Origin: Sphingomonas quercus
GTDB taxonomy: Bacteria > Pseudomonadota > Alphaproteobacteria > Sphingomonadales > Sphingomonadaceae
Assembly: GCF_018863195.1 (NCBI RefSeq)
Contig: NZ_JAHKRT010000004.1
Span: forward strand, 1-64,000
Direction: 5' to 3'
DNA length: 64,000 nucleotides
Part shown: positions 1-7,933 of the stretch, piece by piece
Numbering within the stretch: position 1 is the stretch's first letter
Layout of the letters: the number at the start of each line of letters is the position of its first letter
Notes under the pieces: generated by a model
The model's database searches: none
The model's input: the letters and a program-made list of their open reading frames with translations, nothing else
What the model was told of the DNA's origin: nothing
Translations under genes and position numbers: made by a program

Positions 1-146
1 AGGGCACGCTGCTGCCCGATCACAACCCACGCCATCCCGACGACCCCAAGAAGCTCCAGGCCTTCGCCTTCTCCTATGGCTATATCGAAGGCCTCCTCCG
101 CGCCGCCCGCGACGAAGCACGACGCGCACTGAGGACCGCAGCATGA
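1..146 (+). CDS. 3' end of a mannonate-dehydratase-like (UxuA) TIM-barrel enzyme, partial
   Basis: Only the last 47 codons are present, so the assignment rests on the C-terminus. The visible segment has a PDHNPRHPDD stretch followed by a helix reading FSYGYIEGLLRAA. This resembles the end of mannonate dehydratases, where a conserved PDH sits before a GY(I/M)xGL helix. That family removes water from mannonate to give 2-keto-3-deoxygluconate in hexuronate breakdown. The stop codon overlaps the ATG of the next gene by an ATGA junction, which suggests cotranscription with the small secreted protein and the dehydrogenase downstream. An unrelated sugar-acid dehydratase or isomerase with a similar tail remains possible. 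Confidence 0.45.
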   Translation, partial: GTLLPDHNPRHPDDPKKLQAFAFSYGYIEGLLRAARDEARRALRTAA

Positions 147-400
147 CGAAGGCGTTGTTCCCGATCCTTGCCGGCCTGCTGATCGCGACCGACGCCTTCG
201 CACAGCCCGATCAGCCGCCGCCGCCCCCGCCGCCGGCAAGCCGGGCGCCCCGGCCTGTCGCCCCCGCCTGCGCTGCGGACCTCGCCCGTCTCTGTGCGGG
301 CAAGTCGCTGCAGCAGGAATGCCTGGTGCAGCACTGGACCAAAATCTCTAGTGATTGTCAGGAAGCCCTCGCCAGGCCGATGCACGGCGGGGGCGACTGA
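143..400 (+). CDS. Small secreted proline-rich, cysteine-containing protein
   Basis: An 85-residue protein of unknown function. Residues 1-20 form a clear Sec signal peptide ending in AFA-Q. A run of seven prolines follows (about residues 25-31), then a compact C-terminal part with four cysteines spaced like a Cys-rich repeat (C..DLARLC..K.LQQEC...C). The cysteines would form disulfides in the periplasm. The start ATG overlaps the preceding stop, and the next gene follows after 15 bases, so it sits inside a short operon with sugar-acid enzymes. It could be a periplasmic accessory factor; nothing in the sequence gives a reaction. Confidence 0.7.
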   Translation: MTKALFPILAGLLIATDAFAQPDQPPPPPPPASRAPRPVAPACAADLARLCAGKSLQQECLVQHWTKISSDCQEALARPMHGGGD

Positions 401-415
401 CAGGGAGAATCATTG

Positions 416-1501
416 ATGGCTGTCAACGCCTACCGCATCGCCGTCATCCCCGGTGACGGCATCGGCAGGGAAGTCATTCCGGAGGGCGTCCGCGCCCTCG
501 AGGCGGCGGCGGCGAGGTTCGATTTCTCGCTCCAGTTCGAATGGCATGAATTCGCCAGCTGCGACTATTATCTTCGCCACGGCAAGATGATGCCGGACGA
601 CTGGAAGGTGCGGATCGGCGATGCCGACGCGATCTTCTTCGGCGCGGTCGGCTGGCCGGAGGCGGTCCCGGATCATGTCTCGCTGTGGGGCTCGCTGATC
701 CAGTTCCGCCGCGCCTATGATCAATATGTGAACCTCCGGCCCGTCCGGCTGATGCCCGGCGTCCCCTGCCCCCTCGCCGGCCGCCAGCCCGGCGACATCG
801 ACATGATGATCGTCCGCGAGAATACCGAGGGCGAATATTCGGCGATCGGGGGCATCGCCTTTCCCGACACGGATCGCGAGGTGGTCATCCAGGAGACAGT
901 GATGACCCGCACCGGCACGGATCGCATCCTGCGCTATGCCTTCGATCTGGCCCGTACCCGGCCCGCGAGGCACCTGACTTCCGCCACCAAATCCAACGGC
1001 ATCGCAATCACCATGCCGTGGTGGGACGGCCGCGTCGAGGCGATGGCGCGCAATTATCCGGACGTCCGCACCGACAAATATCATATCGACATCCTCGCCG
1101 CCCAGTTCGTCATGAATCCGCAGCGGTTCGACGTCGTCGTCGCTTCGAACCTGTTCGGCGACATCCTTTCCGATCTCGGGCCCGCCTGCACCGGCACGAT
1201 CGGCATCGCGCCGTGCGGCAACATCAATCCCGACCGTTCCGTGCCTTCGCTGTTCGAGCCGGTCCATGGCTCGGCGCCGGATATCGCCGGCCGGGGCATC
1301 GCCAACCCGGTCGGGCAAATCTGGTGCGGGGCGATGATGCTCGATCACCTCGGCGAGCCCGAGGCCGCCGCGGCGATCATCGCCGCCATCGAGACGGTGC
1401 TCGGACGCGAGGAGGTTCGCACCCGTGATCTCGGCGGGCGCGGCACTACCGAGGAATGCGGCAAGGCGATTGCCGCCGCGATCGGGCGCGTCCCGGGCTG
1501 A
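416..1501 (+). CDS. dmlA: Tartrate / D-malate dehydrogenase (decarboxylating), isocitrate-isopropylmalate dehydrogenase family
   Basis: A 361-residue NAD-dependent hydroxyacid dehydrogenase that oxidises and decarboxylates D-malate or related tartrate-type substrates in the cytoplasm. It opens with the family motif IPGDGIG and carries the RENTEGEYS loop. TSATKSNGI is diagnostic for the TtuC/DmlA branch, as opposed to LeuB or Icd. The SNLFGDILSD metal-binding segment and the EPVHGSAPDIAG nucleotide-binding loop are intact. Length matches DmlA (about 361). An in-frame TTG lies one codon upstream, but the ATG has the properly spaced AGGGA site, so it is chosen. Substrate choice between D-malate, tartrate and methylmalate cannot be read from sequence. 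A divergent function in sugar-acid catabolism would fit the upstream gene. Confidence 0.85.
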   Translation: MAVNAYRIAVIPGDGIGREVIPEGVRALEAAAARFDFSLQFEWHEFASCDYYLRHGKMMPDDWKVRIGDADAIFFGAVGWPEAVPDHVSLWGSLIQFRRAYDQYVNLRPVRLMPGVPCPLAGRQPGDIDMMIVRENTEGEYSAIGGIAFPDTDREVVIQETVMTRTGTDRILRYAFDLARTRPARHLTSATKSNGIAITMPWWDGRVEAMARNYPDVRTDKYHIDILAAQFVMNPQRFDVVVASNLFGDILSDLGPACTGTIGIAPCGNINPDRSVPSLFEPVHGSAPDIAGRGIANPVGQIWCGAMMLDHLGEPEAAAAIIAAIETVLGREEVRTRDLGGRGTTEECGKAIAAAIGRVPG

Positions 1502-1651
1502 CGATCGCCGCGCAGCTCCGGCGGCTCGACCCGCCTGCTTCACCAACGACCCATCGATCTGACCTTGTCGAACGGGAAAATGCCTCCATTATCGGTACAA
1601 AATCGCGAGTTATGTCGCGACGGTAGAGCGTTCCTGCTATGATGCAGCAAG

Positions 1652-1698
1652 GCACGCAGCATTTTGCAGATAGGCCGGCAAAGCGCGCAGCATTTCAG
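1652..1698 (+). promoter_or_regulatory. Tandem direct repeat, candidate AraC-type operator
   Basis: Two copies of a GC(A/G)CGCAGCATTT..CAG element begin at 1652 and 1683, 31 bases apart (about three helical turns, same DNA face). The second copy runs into the ribosome-binding site of the AraC gene. AraC-family proteins typically bind such direct repeats, so autoregulation of the downstream regulator is a reasonable inference. Confidence 0.4.
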
Positions 1699-1718
1699 GG
1701 GAGGTGCAGCGACTCCAG

Positions 1719-2720
1719 ATGTCCGATCACGAGAAGGACCCCTCGTTCCTACGTCCCGGCACCGCCGAGGCTTTCCTCGCTGGCACCGCGGGCGTCGGGC
1801 GCCCCCCGGCGCGACAGGCGGCCAACGACGATGCCGTCGGCGACGTGGCAAGCCGCATCCTGTTCGTCTCCGAGGCGATCGCGCCCGTCGTCGACAGCCG
1901 CGGGCTGGGCTGGTCCGACGTGTTCGCGACGCGCGTCCAGGAAGCGCCGCACAACACAATCTACGGCGTGACCTCGGTCTATTGGGTGACGATGCCGCTG
2001 ACCCCGTCGATCGTCTCGCGGCGACTGAACGGCGAGGATCAGGAAGGCGCGCAAAACGCTTTCGCGATCAATATCGCCGCACCGAACAGCCGGAAGGTCG
2101 TCGAGCTCGGCGCCGAGACGGAGCTGCTGCATTTCTTCCTCAACCCCGGTCTGGTCGACGAGATCGCCTCGGAGCTGGCCGACCGGACGCTGCGCGACGT
2201 GCCGTTGCGCCCCGTCTTCAACGCGGCGGATACGGAGCTCAGTGAACTGCTCGGCTCGATCAAGCGGACGCTGGCCGCCGGCCACGGCGGTTCGCGGCTG
2301 AAGATGGATTATCTGTCGCGCGCGCTGTGCGTCGATCTTCTCACCCGCTATGCGATGGAGCCGATACCCACCAGCGGCTTCCGGCCGATGCTGGAGGGGC
2401 TCAGCGCCCGCCAGATCGCGCTGGTCCAGGATTATCTCCATTGCCATCTCGCCACCGACATCCGCATCGACGATCTGGCGTCGCTGTGTGGGGTCAGCCG
2501 CACCGCATTCTCGAATCGCTTCCGGGTTTCGAAAGGCGTCTCTCCCTATCAATATGTGATGGAGCTGCGGCTGGAGAAGGCCAAGCGGCTGCTGGGCGAG
2601 GGCCGGATGTCGATCGCTGAAATCGCCTTCGCCTGCGGCTTTTCGGACCAAGCCCATTTCACCACCGTGTTCGGGCGGCGCACCGGCTATCGGCCGCTGG
2701 AATATCGTAACCGCCGCTGA
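1719..2720 (+). CDS. AraC family transcriptional regulator
   Basis: A 333-residue regulator. Residues about 220-330 hold the double helix-turn-helix of the AraC family, including the signature segment IAEIAFACGFSDQAHFTTVFGRRTGYRPLEYR. The N-terminal 200 residues match the domain type of AraC regulators with a cupin-like ligand pocket (pattern WVTMPLTPSIVSRRL... FAINIA). It is clearly paralogous to the AraC gene at 10906-11865: both share LFVS.AI at the start of the sensor and DAFAINIA-type and LRPVF segments. A GTG five codons upstream lies inside the Shine-Dalgarno GGGGAGG, so the ATG is preferred although the spacing is long. The gene is monocistronic. The likely target is its own promoter or neighbouring catabolic genes; the inducer is unknown. 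Confidence 0.85.
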   Translation: MSDHEKDPSFLRPGTAEAFLAGTAGVGRPPARQAANDDAVGDVASRILFVSEAIAPVVDSRGLGWSDVFATRVQEAPHNTIYGVTSVYWVTMPLTPSIVSRRLNGEDQEGAQNAFAINIAAPNSRKVVELGAETELLHFFLNPGLVDEIASELADRTLRDVPLRPVFNAADTELSELLGSIKRTLAAGHGGSRLKMDYLSRALCVDLLTRYAMEPIPTSGFRPMLEGLSARQIALVQDYLHCHLATDIRIDDLASLCGVSRTAFSNRFRVSKGVSPYQYVMELRLEKAKRLLGEGRMSIAEIAFACGFSDQAHFTTVFGRRTGYRPLEYRNRR

Positions 2721-2797
2721 GGCCCCCCTGTTGCAAATCCCCTGTCCGATCACGGCGGATCGTCCTATTGCTGCCGAAAAATCTGGGGGAGGATCTC

Positions 2798-3475
2798 ATG
2801 CGTCGGCCATTGATAGCCCTTGCCGCCCTTGCCATTGTGGCGAGCGCGGCGGCCTTCGGGAGCAATATCGCGATCGAGCAAGTCTGGGACGGGCGGCTGA
2901 AGGACCATCAGGCTCAGTTCGCGGAGCTGGACAGGGCGGCGCAGGGCGCCACCAGCGCCTTCATGGCCGCCCATGATGGCGGGGCGACGATCGGCGATGC
3001 CGAAACCGGCGGCGTGTACAACGCGACGCAGGTAGCCGCCGGCCTCGACGGGCGGCGCCAGATGCTGGCGGCGTGGGTCGGACATATGAAGGGCCGGCCG
3101 TCGGCCAAGGCGTCACTCGCCTGGCTCGCCGATCATGCCGCATCGCTCGACAGCGGCATGAAGAGCCTCGCCCTTTCCGAAACGAACCTCAAGGCGACGA
3201 TCGCCTCCGACCCGGCGCTGCTGCCGTTCAATGTCGTGATCGGCCTGAACCGGCTGTTCGAGATGGAGGCCTTCAACGAGGGCGCCGCCGTCGAGCTCCA
3301 CCTGATCGCCCACGAGGCCGCTTCCTATTATGGGCCTGCCGCGGCTGCCGCCGCCACACGCTGGGAAACCGCGTTCGGCAGCATCGCCGAGACGCTGCAG
3401 CGCCAGCAGAGCGCGCTGCACAGCTGGGGCCGGACCTGCCGGCAGACCGCCCAATCGACGCGGTGCGACGGCTGA
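2798..3475 (+). CDS. Secreted or membrane-anchored protein of unknown function
   Basis: A 225-residue protein I do not recognise. A hydrophobic N-terminus (residues 4-24) looks like a signal peptide or single anchor, followed by an alanine-rich, mostly helical domain. One cysteine pair lies close to the C-terminus (RTCRQTAQSTRC). The start is fixed by a strong GGGGGAGG seven bases upstream; frames extending further upstream lack a ribosome site. It follows the AraC gene by 77 bases on the same strand and precedes a long intergenic region, so it may be read from its own promoter. No catalytic motif is visible. Confidence 0.6.
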   Translation: MRRPLIALAALAIVASAAAFGSNIAIEQVWDGRLKDHQAQFAELDRAAQGATSAFMAAHDGGATIGDAETGGVYNATQVAAGLDGRRQMLAAWVGHMKGRPSAKASLAWLADHAASLDSGMKSLALSETNLKATIASDPALLPFNVVIGLNRLFEMEAFNEGAAVELHLIAHEAASYYGPAAAAAATRWETAFGSIAETLQRQQSALHSWGRTCRQTAQSTRCDG

Positions 3476-3871
3476 TCGACAAATGGGCGGCCGCGCCGGC
3501 TGGCGCGACCGCCCAGGTCGATCAGTGAGTCATGGCAAGACCACGCGCCGTTGATAGCGCCAGCGCCCGGCTCCCTCCATCGCCGACAGGTCCGCATCGG
3601 TTCTATCAGCGATATTTTTCCACCTCGCATCTCGTACGATACGTCCAGTTCACGATTCGCATCGACTTGACTGTCCCTGCGCGGGATATGATATCCATAA
3701 TGTGATGCATGCTTGCCTGGTGCTGTTGTCGCGATGTGACGGTCGCTCCGAAAAGCCCCGGCCGAGGGAACAGGGGCCGGCAGACAGGCGATATCATGTT
3801 CATGACCGGCGGCGTGCAGCCATCGCAGGGTTGGCGCGCCGCGAACGACGATGATCATGAGGAGAGGGGAA
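3476..3871. other. Intergenic region ahead of the FadL-type gene
   Basis: No convincing gene. The stretch is less GC-rich around 3600-3710 and contains a TTGACT box and a perfect inverted repeat described separately. Short open frames here have no ribosome sites or protein-like composition. It probably serves as the control region of the outer-membrane channel gene. Confidence 0.5.
3667..3696 (+). promoter_or_regulatory. Candidate promoter with overlapping palindromic operator
   Basis: TTGACT (3667-3672) is followed 17 bases later by GATATC, a weak -10 match. A perfect inverted repeat GGATAT-G-ATATCC occupies 3684-3696, exactly over the presumed -10. A repressor bound there would block transcription of the downstream channel gene. 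The transcription start is not known and the leader would be about 170 bases. Confidence 0.35.
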
Positions 3872-5173
3872 ATGTCCTTGTTCCTGCGCAATGCAGCGCT
3901 GATCCCGCCGCTGGCCCTGCTCGCCGCGACGCCGGCGCTGGCCGGCGGCTTCTACCTCCAGGAGCAGTCGCCCAAGGAGACGGGGCGCGCGATGTCCGGC
4001 GGCGCGGCCGCTGCCGACGACCCATCCGTGCTGTTCTACAATCCGGCGGGGATGACGGCGCTGCCCGGCGTGCAATTGTCGGCCGGCATCAACGCGCTGA
4101 TGGCGCGGGCGCGGCAGGACAATCGCGGTTCGGTGCGCAGCGTCCCCGGCGTGGCGACCGCGGTGCCGGTGACGGGCGGCGACGGCGGGCAGGCGTTCGA
4201 GAGCGTCATTCCCATTCCCAGCGCCTATGTGACCGCACAGCTCAGCGATCGGCTGTGGGCGGGGATCGGCGTCAATGCGCCGTTCGGGCTGAAGCTCAAA
4301 TATGATGATGATTTCATCGGCCGCTACGACTCACTCTATACCGACCTCAAGACCTATAATATCCAGCCGTCTCTGGCTTATAAGCTCAACGACAATCTCG
4401 CTATCGGCGGCGGCATCGACGTGCAGTACGTCAAGGTCACGCTGACCAATGCGTTGCCGAACCTTTCGCCCCTCCAGCCGGACGGCGCCGCGCGGGTGCG
4501 CGGCAAGGACTGGACGATCGGCTGGAACGCCGGCATTTTCTACACCAGCGGGGCCACCCATTTCGGGCTGCATTATCGCTCGGCGATCAAGCACCATCTC
4601 TCGGGCCGCTATCAGGTGTCGGGGCTGCTCGGCCCGATCGCGGCCGGCAATGCCGATCTTCCGGCCACCGCCCCCCTCGACCTGCCCGATATCGTCACCG
4701 GCAGCATCGCGCACAGCTTCACGCCGACGACCCGGGCGATGGTCACCGCGCGCTGGTATAACTGGTCGCGCTTCCAGCGGATCGCGATCACGCCGCAGGG
4801 CGCCGCGCCTTCCGTCAAGGAACTGGGCTACCGCGACAGCTTCAGCGTCGCGCTCGGCGCCGAACATGACCTGAGCGAGCAGCTGACGCTTCGTGCCGGC
4901 ACGATGTACGACAAGACGCCGACCAATTCCGACCTGCTCACCACGCGCGTGCCGGACGGTAACCGTCTCTGGCTGACGACGGGGGCGAGCTGGTCCTTTT
5001 CACCGGCGCTGACGCTCAACCTCTCCTATGCCCATACTTTCGTGAAGAAGGCGGACATCGTGCGGCCCGACGTTTATTACGGCGGCACTGCGGCGGCCGT
5101 CACCACGACGACGCTGGCCCGTACCAGCGGCCGGGCGAATCAGGTGGCCGCGTCGATCACCGCCCGCTTCTGA
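3872..5173 (+). CDS. OmpP1/FadL/TodX family outer-membrane channel
   Basis: A 433-residue outer-membrane beta-barrel of the FadL type, which lets hydrophobic compounds (long-chain fatty acids, aromatic hydrocarbons) diffuse laterally across the outer membrane. A signal peptide (residues 1-24, ending ALA-GG) is followed by the hallmark N-terminal hatch sequence (FYLQEQSPKETGRAMSG then DDPSVLFYNPAGM). The rest alternates polar and hydrophobic residues as in barrel strands and ends in ITARF, a typical terminal aromatic for barrel assembly. Start chosen at the second possible ATG because AGGAGAGG lies just ahead; the upstream in-frame ATGs precede the ribosome site. It stands alone, so the natural substrate cannot be assigned. 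Confidence 0.9.
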   Translation: MSLFLRNAALIPPLALLAATPALAGGFYLQEQSPKETGRAMSGGAAAADDPSVLFYNPAGMTALPGVQLSAGINALMARARQDNRGSVRSVPGVATAVPVTGGDGGQAFESVIPIPSAYVTAQLSDRLWAGIGVNAPFGLKLKYDDDFIGRYDSLYTDLKTYNIQPSLAYKLNDNLAIGGGIDVQYVKVTLTNALPNLSPLQPDGAARVRGKDWTIGWNAGIFYTSGATHFGLHYRSAIKHHLSGRYQVSGLLGPIAAGNADLPATAPLDLPDIVTGSIAHSFTPTTRAMVTARWYNWSRFQRIAITPQGAAPSVKELGYRDSFSVALGAEHDLSEQLTLRAGTMYDKTPTNSDLLTTRVPDGNRLWLTTGASWSFSPALTLNLSYAHTFVKKADIVRPDVYYGGTAAAVTTTTLARTSGRANQVAASITARF

Positions 5174-5194
5174 GACGACGCTCCTGCCCTCGGC

Positions 5195-5216
5195 CGGGCG
5201 GCGATCACGCCGCCCG
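5195..5216 (+). terminator. Strong GC hairpin after the FadL-type gene
   Basis: CGGGCGGCG and CGCCGCCCG form a perfect 9-bp stem with the 4-base loop ATCA, 21 bases past the stop codon. There is no T-tract, so it is at best a weak intrinsic terminator; it may act as a 3' stabilising hairpin. Confidence 0.45.
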
Positions 5217-5353
5217 TGCCCGCCCGGTCTCGATCTGAGACAGGTCACGCCGTATTTCCCTAAACTGGTATATTATTTCGCATTCATATTTATGCGATAC
5301 TGCATCGGAAGCGGCGCCGAGTTTGGGGGCGACGCAGGCCGAGGAGGGCCGGC

Positions 5354-7201
5354 TTGGAAACGCATGCGGCGATCGCTCCCTCCGATCTGGCCCTGATCGA
5401 GTCCGCGCGGATCGCGTCCGGCTTCACCCGGCTGAAGGGCATGGCGCTCGCCCATCTCTTTTCGGCCGGGCTGATCAGCTATGTGGTGGCCGGCCACGGG
5501 TCGCCGAACGGCATCCTCGTGTGGCTCGTCTGCCTGGTGGTGCTGATGGCGGTGCGGATCGCCTTTCTCCAATGGTATCGCCGCGACCCCGCCAAGCTCG
5601 AGCATAATCGCCTGTGGGCCGGCGTTTCGGTTGCCGGCGCGGCGATGGCCGGGATTGTCTGGGGGCTGGGCCCGATCCTGCTCATTTCCAGCCACCCGGC
5701 CGATCAATGGCTGTGGAGCCTCGTCATCGGCGGCGCCTGCGCGGGGGCGGCATCGCTCCATGCGGCCTATCTGAAGACAGCGCTCGCCTTCATCTACCCA
5801 AGCTCGGTGCTGCTCATCCTCAGCGTCTTCGTGAGCGGGGCGGAGCATGCTGTGGCCATCGGCGCGCTGATCCTGTCGTTCGTCGCCGTAACCAGCAGCG
5901 GCGCCCGCCAGTTCAGCCGGCAGTTCGGCACGACGCTGGCGATGCAGCTCACGCTGGAGCGCCAGAGCGAGGAGCTCAATCGTTCCAACCGCCAGCTCTC
6001 CGAGGAAATCGAGCAGCATCGCAAGACTGCCGCCGACCTTTATCAATCCCAGAAGATGGACGCGCTCGGCAAGGTGACCAGCGGGATCGCGCATGATTTC
6101 AATAATCTGCTGACGGTGGTGCTGATCAATCTTGAGAGGATCCGCAAATCCTGCCCGAATTCGCCGATCGGCGCATCCGCCAGCCTGGCGCTGGAGGCGG
6201 CCAATGGCGGCTCGCGGCTGATCGCCGACCTGCTCTCCTTCTCGCGTCGCGAGCCGTTGCAGCCGGTCGTCGCCGACCTCAACAGCCTGATCCGCCAGGC
6301 CCAGCCGCTGCTCGCCCAGACCATCGAGCGGCGCGCGACGCTCGAGGTGGAGCTGGCCGATCGGGCATGGGCCGTGGTCGACGTGGCGCAATTCCAGTCG
6401 GCGCTGATCAACCTCGTCGTCAACGCCCGCGACGCGATGAGGAAGCCGGGTCTGATCAGGATCCGCACCGCCCTCGTCCTGCTTGACGAACAGGACGCGG
6501 CCGAGACCGGCCATGGGCCCGGCCGCTTCATCCGCGTCGAAGTCGCGGACACCGGCCAGGGCATGGCGCCGGAGATCGCCGACAGGGCGTTCGAGCCGTT
6601 CTTCACCACCAAGGGGACGGGTGAGGGCACCGGGCTCGGCCTCTCGCAAGTCTACAACTTCGCGCGACAGGCCGGGGGCATGGCGCGCCTCGCCAGCATT
6701 CCGGGCCAGGGCACCTGCGTCACACTGCTTATCCCGGCCGCCGAAGCGGAGCTGCCCGCCCCGGAGGCCCCCGCCGAGACCGGCGAGGCACTCGGGCCGG
6801 GCAGGCGCCTGTTGCTTGTCGACGACAACAAGGCGGTCCTGACCGTGCTTGGCAACGCACTCGCCGACGAAGGCTGGGATGTCCGCTGCGCCGAGGATGC
6901 GCTGAGCGCGCTCCACATCCTCGAGCAGGAGGAGAGCATCGATCTGCTCATCAGCGACGTCAATCTGCCCAAAGGCCCCAGCGGGCTCGAACTTGCGCAG
7001 ATGGTGACGGCGCGCTGGCCGTATCTTGCCGTGCTGCTCATGTCCGGTGGCCGCCCCGAGGCGGATGAACTGCCCGCCGGCACCCACTTTCTCGCCAAGC
7101 CCTTCCGGCCGCACCAGCTGATGACCGCGATCGGCCTCACGCTCGCCGGCCCACGCCATGGCGAGATGCACGCCAGCGAGCATGAGGACAAAAGGGGCTG
7201 A
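5354..7201 (+). CDS. Membrane-bound hybrid sensor histidine kinase with C-terminal receiver domain
   Basis: A 615-residue kinase. About six hydrophobic segments between residues 25 and 190 form an integral membrane sensor without a visible periplasmic domain. A coiled coil leads to the dimerisation/phosphoacceptor domain with His247 in IAHDFNNLL, the variant found in kinases that often carry their own receiver. An ATPase domain follows (about 355-470: N box VVNARDAM, G boxes DTGQGMAPE and GTGLGL). The C-terminal receiver (about 485-605) has the acidic pair in LLLVDDN, phospho-acceptor Asp535 in ISDVNLP and the LAKPF lysine. The start is a TTG five bases after a clear GAGGAGGG; no ATG is better placed. 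No response regulator or target gene adjoins it. Confidence 0.9.
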   Translation: METHAAIAPSDLALIESARIASGFTRLKGMALAHLFSAGLISYVVAGHGSPNGILVWLVCLVVLMAVRIAFLQWYRRDPAKLEHNRLWAGVSVAGAAMAGIVWGLGPILLISSHPADQWLWSLVIGGACAGAASLHAAYLKTALAFIYPSSVLLILSVFVSGAEHAVAIGALILSFVAVTSSGARQFSRQFGTTLAMQLTLERQSEELNRSNRQLSEEIEQHRKTAADLYQSQKMDALGKVTSGIAHDFNNLLTVVLINLERIRKSCPNSPIGASASLALEAANGGSRLIADLLSFSRREPLQPVVADLNSLIRQAQPLLAQTIERRATLEVELADRAWAVVDVAQFQSALINLVVNARDAMRKPGLIRIRTALVLLDEQDAAETGHGPGRFIRVEVADTGQGMAPEIADRAFEPFFTTKGTGEGTGLGLSQVYNFARQAGGMARLASIPGQGTCVTLLIPAAEAELPAPEAPAETGEALGPGRRLLLVDDNKAVLTVLGNALADEGWDVRCAEDALSALHILEQEESIDLLISDVNLPKGPSGLELAQMVTARWPYLAVLLMSGGRPEADELPAGTHFLAKPFRPHQLMTAIGLTLAGPRHGEMHASEHEDKRG

Positions 7202-7548
7202 GCCTCCCTTTGACGCCGCTCAACGGACGTCCGGCCAACCGACCGTCATCGCCACGAGGAGCCCTGCTCCTGACGGAGCGCGTTACGGCCAGGCCCCGGT
7301 GCGGATGTCCCGGCGGCGGCCGCCCCCGCCGATCGCCGGCGTTGGCGGTCGGGTGGATGCCGAATCAAGTCGAGCGTGACCGGAGGCCGAGCGGCCGCAC
7401 ATTATCGATCGTCAGCGCACGAGCGCTTTTCAAGCCGGGGGACGAGCTAGCCGTCTGCCATCAAACCCGATTCAGTCGGGCGCGCGCATATTGGCCACCG
7501 GCACGCCGAACCGCGCAGGCGACCAATCGAATCGAACCGAACCGAACC

Positions 7549-7567
7549 GGGCGGGCGGGCGGGCGGG
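7549..7567 (+). repeat. GGGC tetranucleotide repeat with G-quadruplex potential
   Basis: Five consecutive GGG runs are separated by single C residues. This satisfies the strictest G-quadruplex rule (four or more G3 tracts with 1-base loops). It also is a slippage-prone simple repeat and follows directly on a CGAAC pentamer repeat. Confidence 0.7.
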
Positions 7568-7655
7568 CGAATGCCGTTGGCCATTCTAGCAGGGATGACT
7601 GGAATGTACGCGCGAGCGCGGTCAGCGCAGGCTGGGCTGAGCCAGGCAGGAGGTA

Positions 7656-7806
7656 CAAGTGACCGAAGCCACACCGGTTGCGACATTTAGTCGGGGCCAG
7701 GGTCGACTAAAATACCGATGCCACTCCGGTCACTTGATGATGCCGGTTTTGCAAGCCGGGATTAACCGGCACGCTCATCGACTTCATAAGCAATGTTATG
7801 ATCGAT
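7656..7806. repeat. Chain of nested and consecutive inverted repeats
   Basis: Four arm pairs are visible. CAAGTGACCG (7656) pairs with CGGTCACTTG (7727), perfect over 10 bp. Inside it TTTAGTCG (7686) pairs with CGACTAAA (7704). TGCCGGTT (7741) pairs with AACCGGCA (7764). ATCGA..CATAA (7777) pairs with TTATG.TCGAT (7796). Such a series could be a structured RNA, a repeat-element remnant or a recombination site. No gene overlaps it. Confidence 0.5.
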
Positions 7807-7829
7807 TCTCGCCGTCTCGCGTCCTGTCT

Positions 7830-7842
7830 TGTTAGACACTTT
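7830..7842 (+). repeat. Left arm of a 13-bp long-range inverted repeat
   Basis: TGTTAGACACTTT here is the exact reverse complement of the arm at 9520-9532, about 1.7 kb away. The enclosed DNA carries the chemoreceptor-like and GntR genes. It resembles terminal repeats of a mobile element, but no transposase lies between the arms. Confidence 0.45.
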
Positions 7843-7933
7843 ATTTCGCGCTCGGCTTCACTCATGCTTGGGCGCCAATCTGTCGGTAACGACTTTTTGC
7901 CAGCATTGACGATCTGCTGCGCGTCCGCGTTCG

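Larger units (their letters stand above)
7202..7933. other. Long intergenic region with repeats and inverted repeats, no gene
   Basis: Open frames here translate to arginine/proline-rich sequence without ribosome sites, so I call none. The stretch holds short tandem repeats (CGAAC pentamers near 7526-7548, GGGC tetramers next to them), a chain of inverted repeats at 7656-7806 and one arm of a long-range inverted repeat at 7830-7842. Confidence 0.6.

Noticed and set aside
5273-7183. 636-codon minus-strand frame
   Set aside because: Exactly opposite the hybrid histidine kinase, whose domains are complete; the reverse translation has no recognisable domain.
7210-7662. 150-codon frame after the histidine kinase
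   Set aside because: Crosses simple repeats and translates to Arg/Pro-rich sequence without a start signal.
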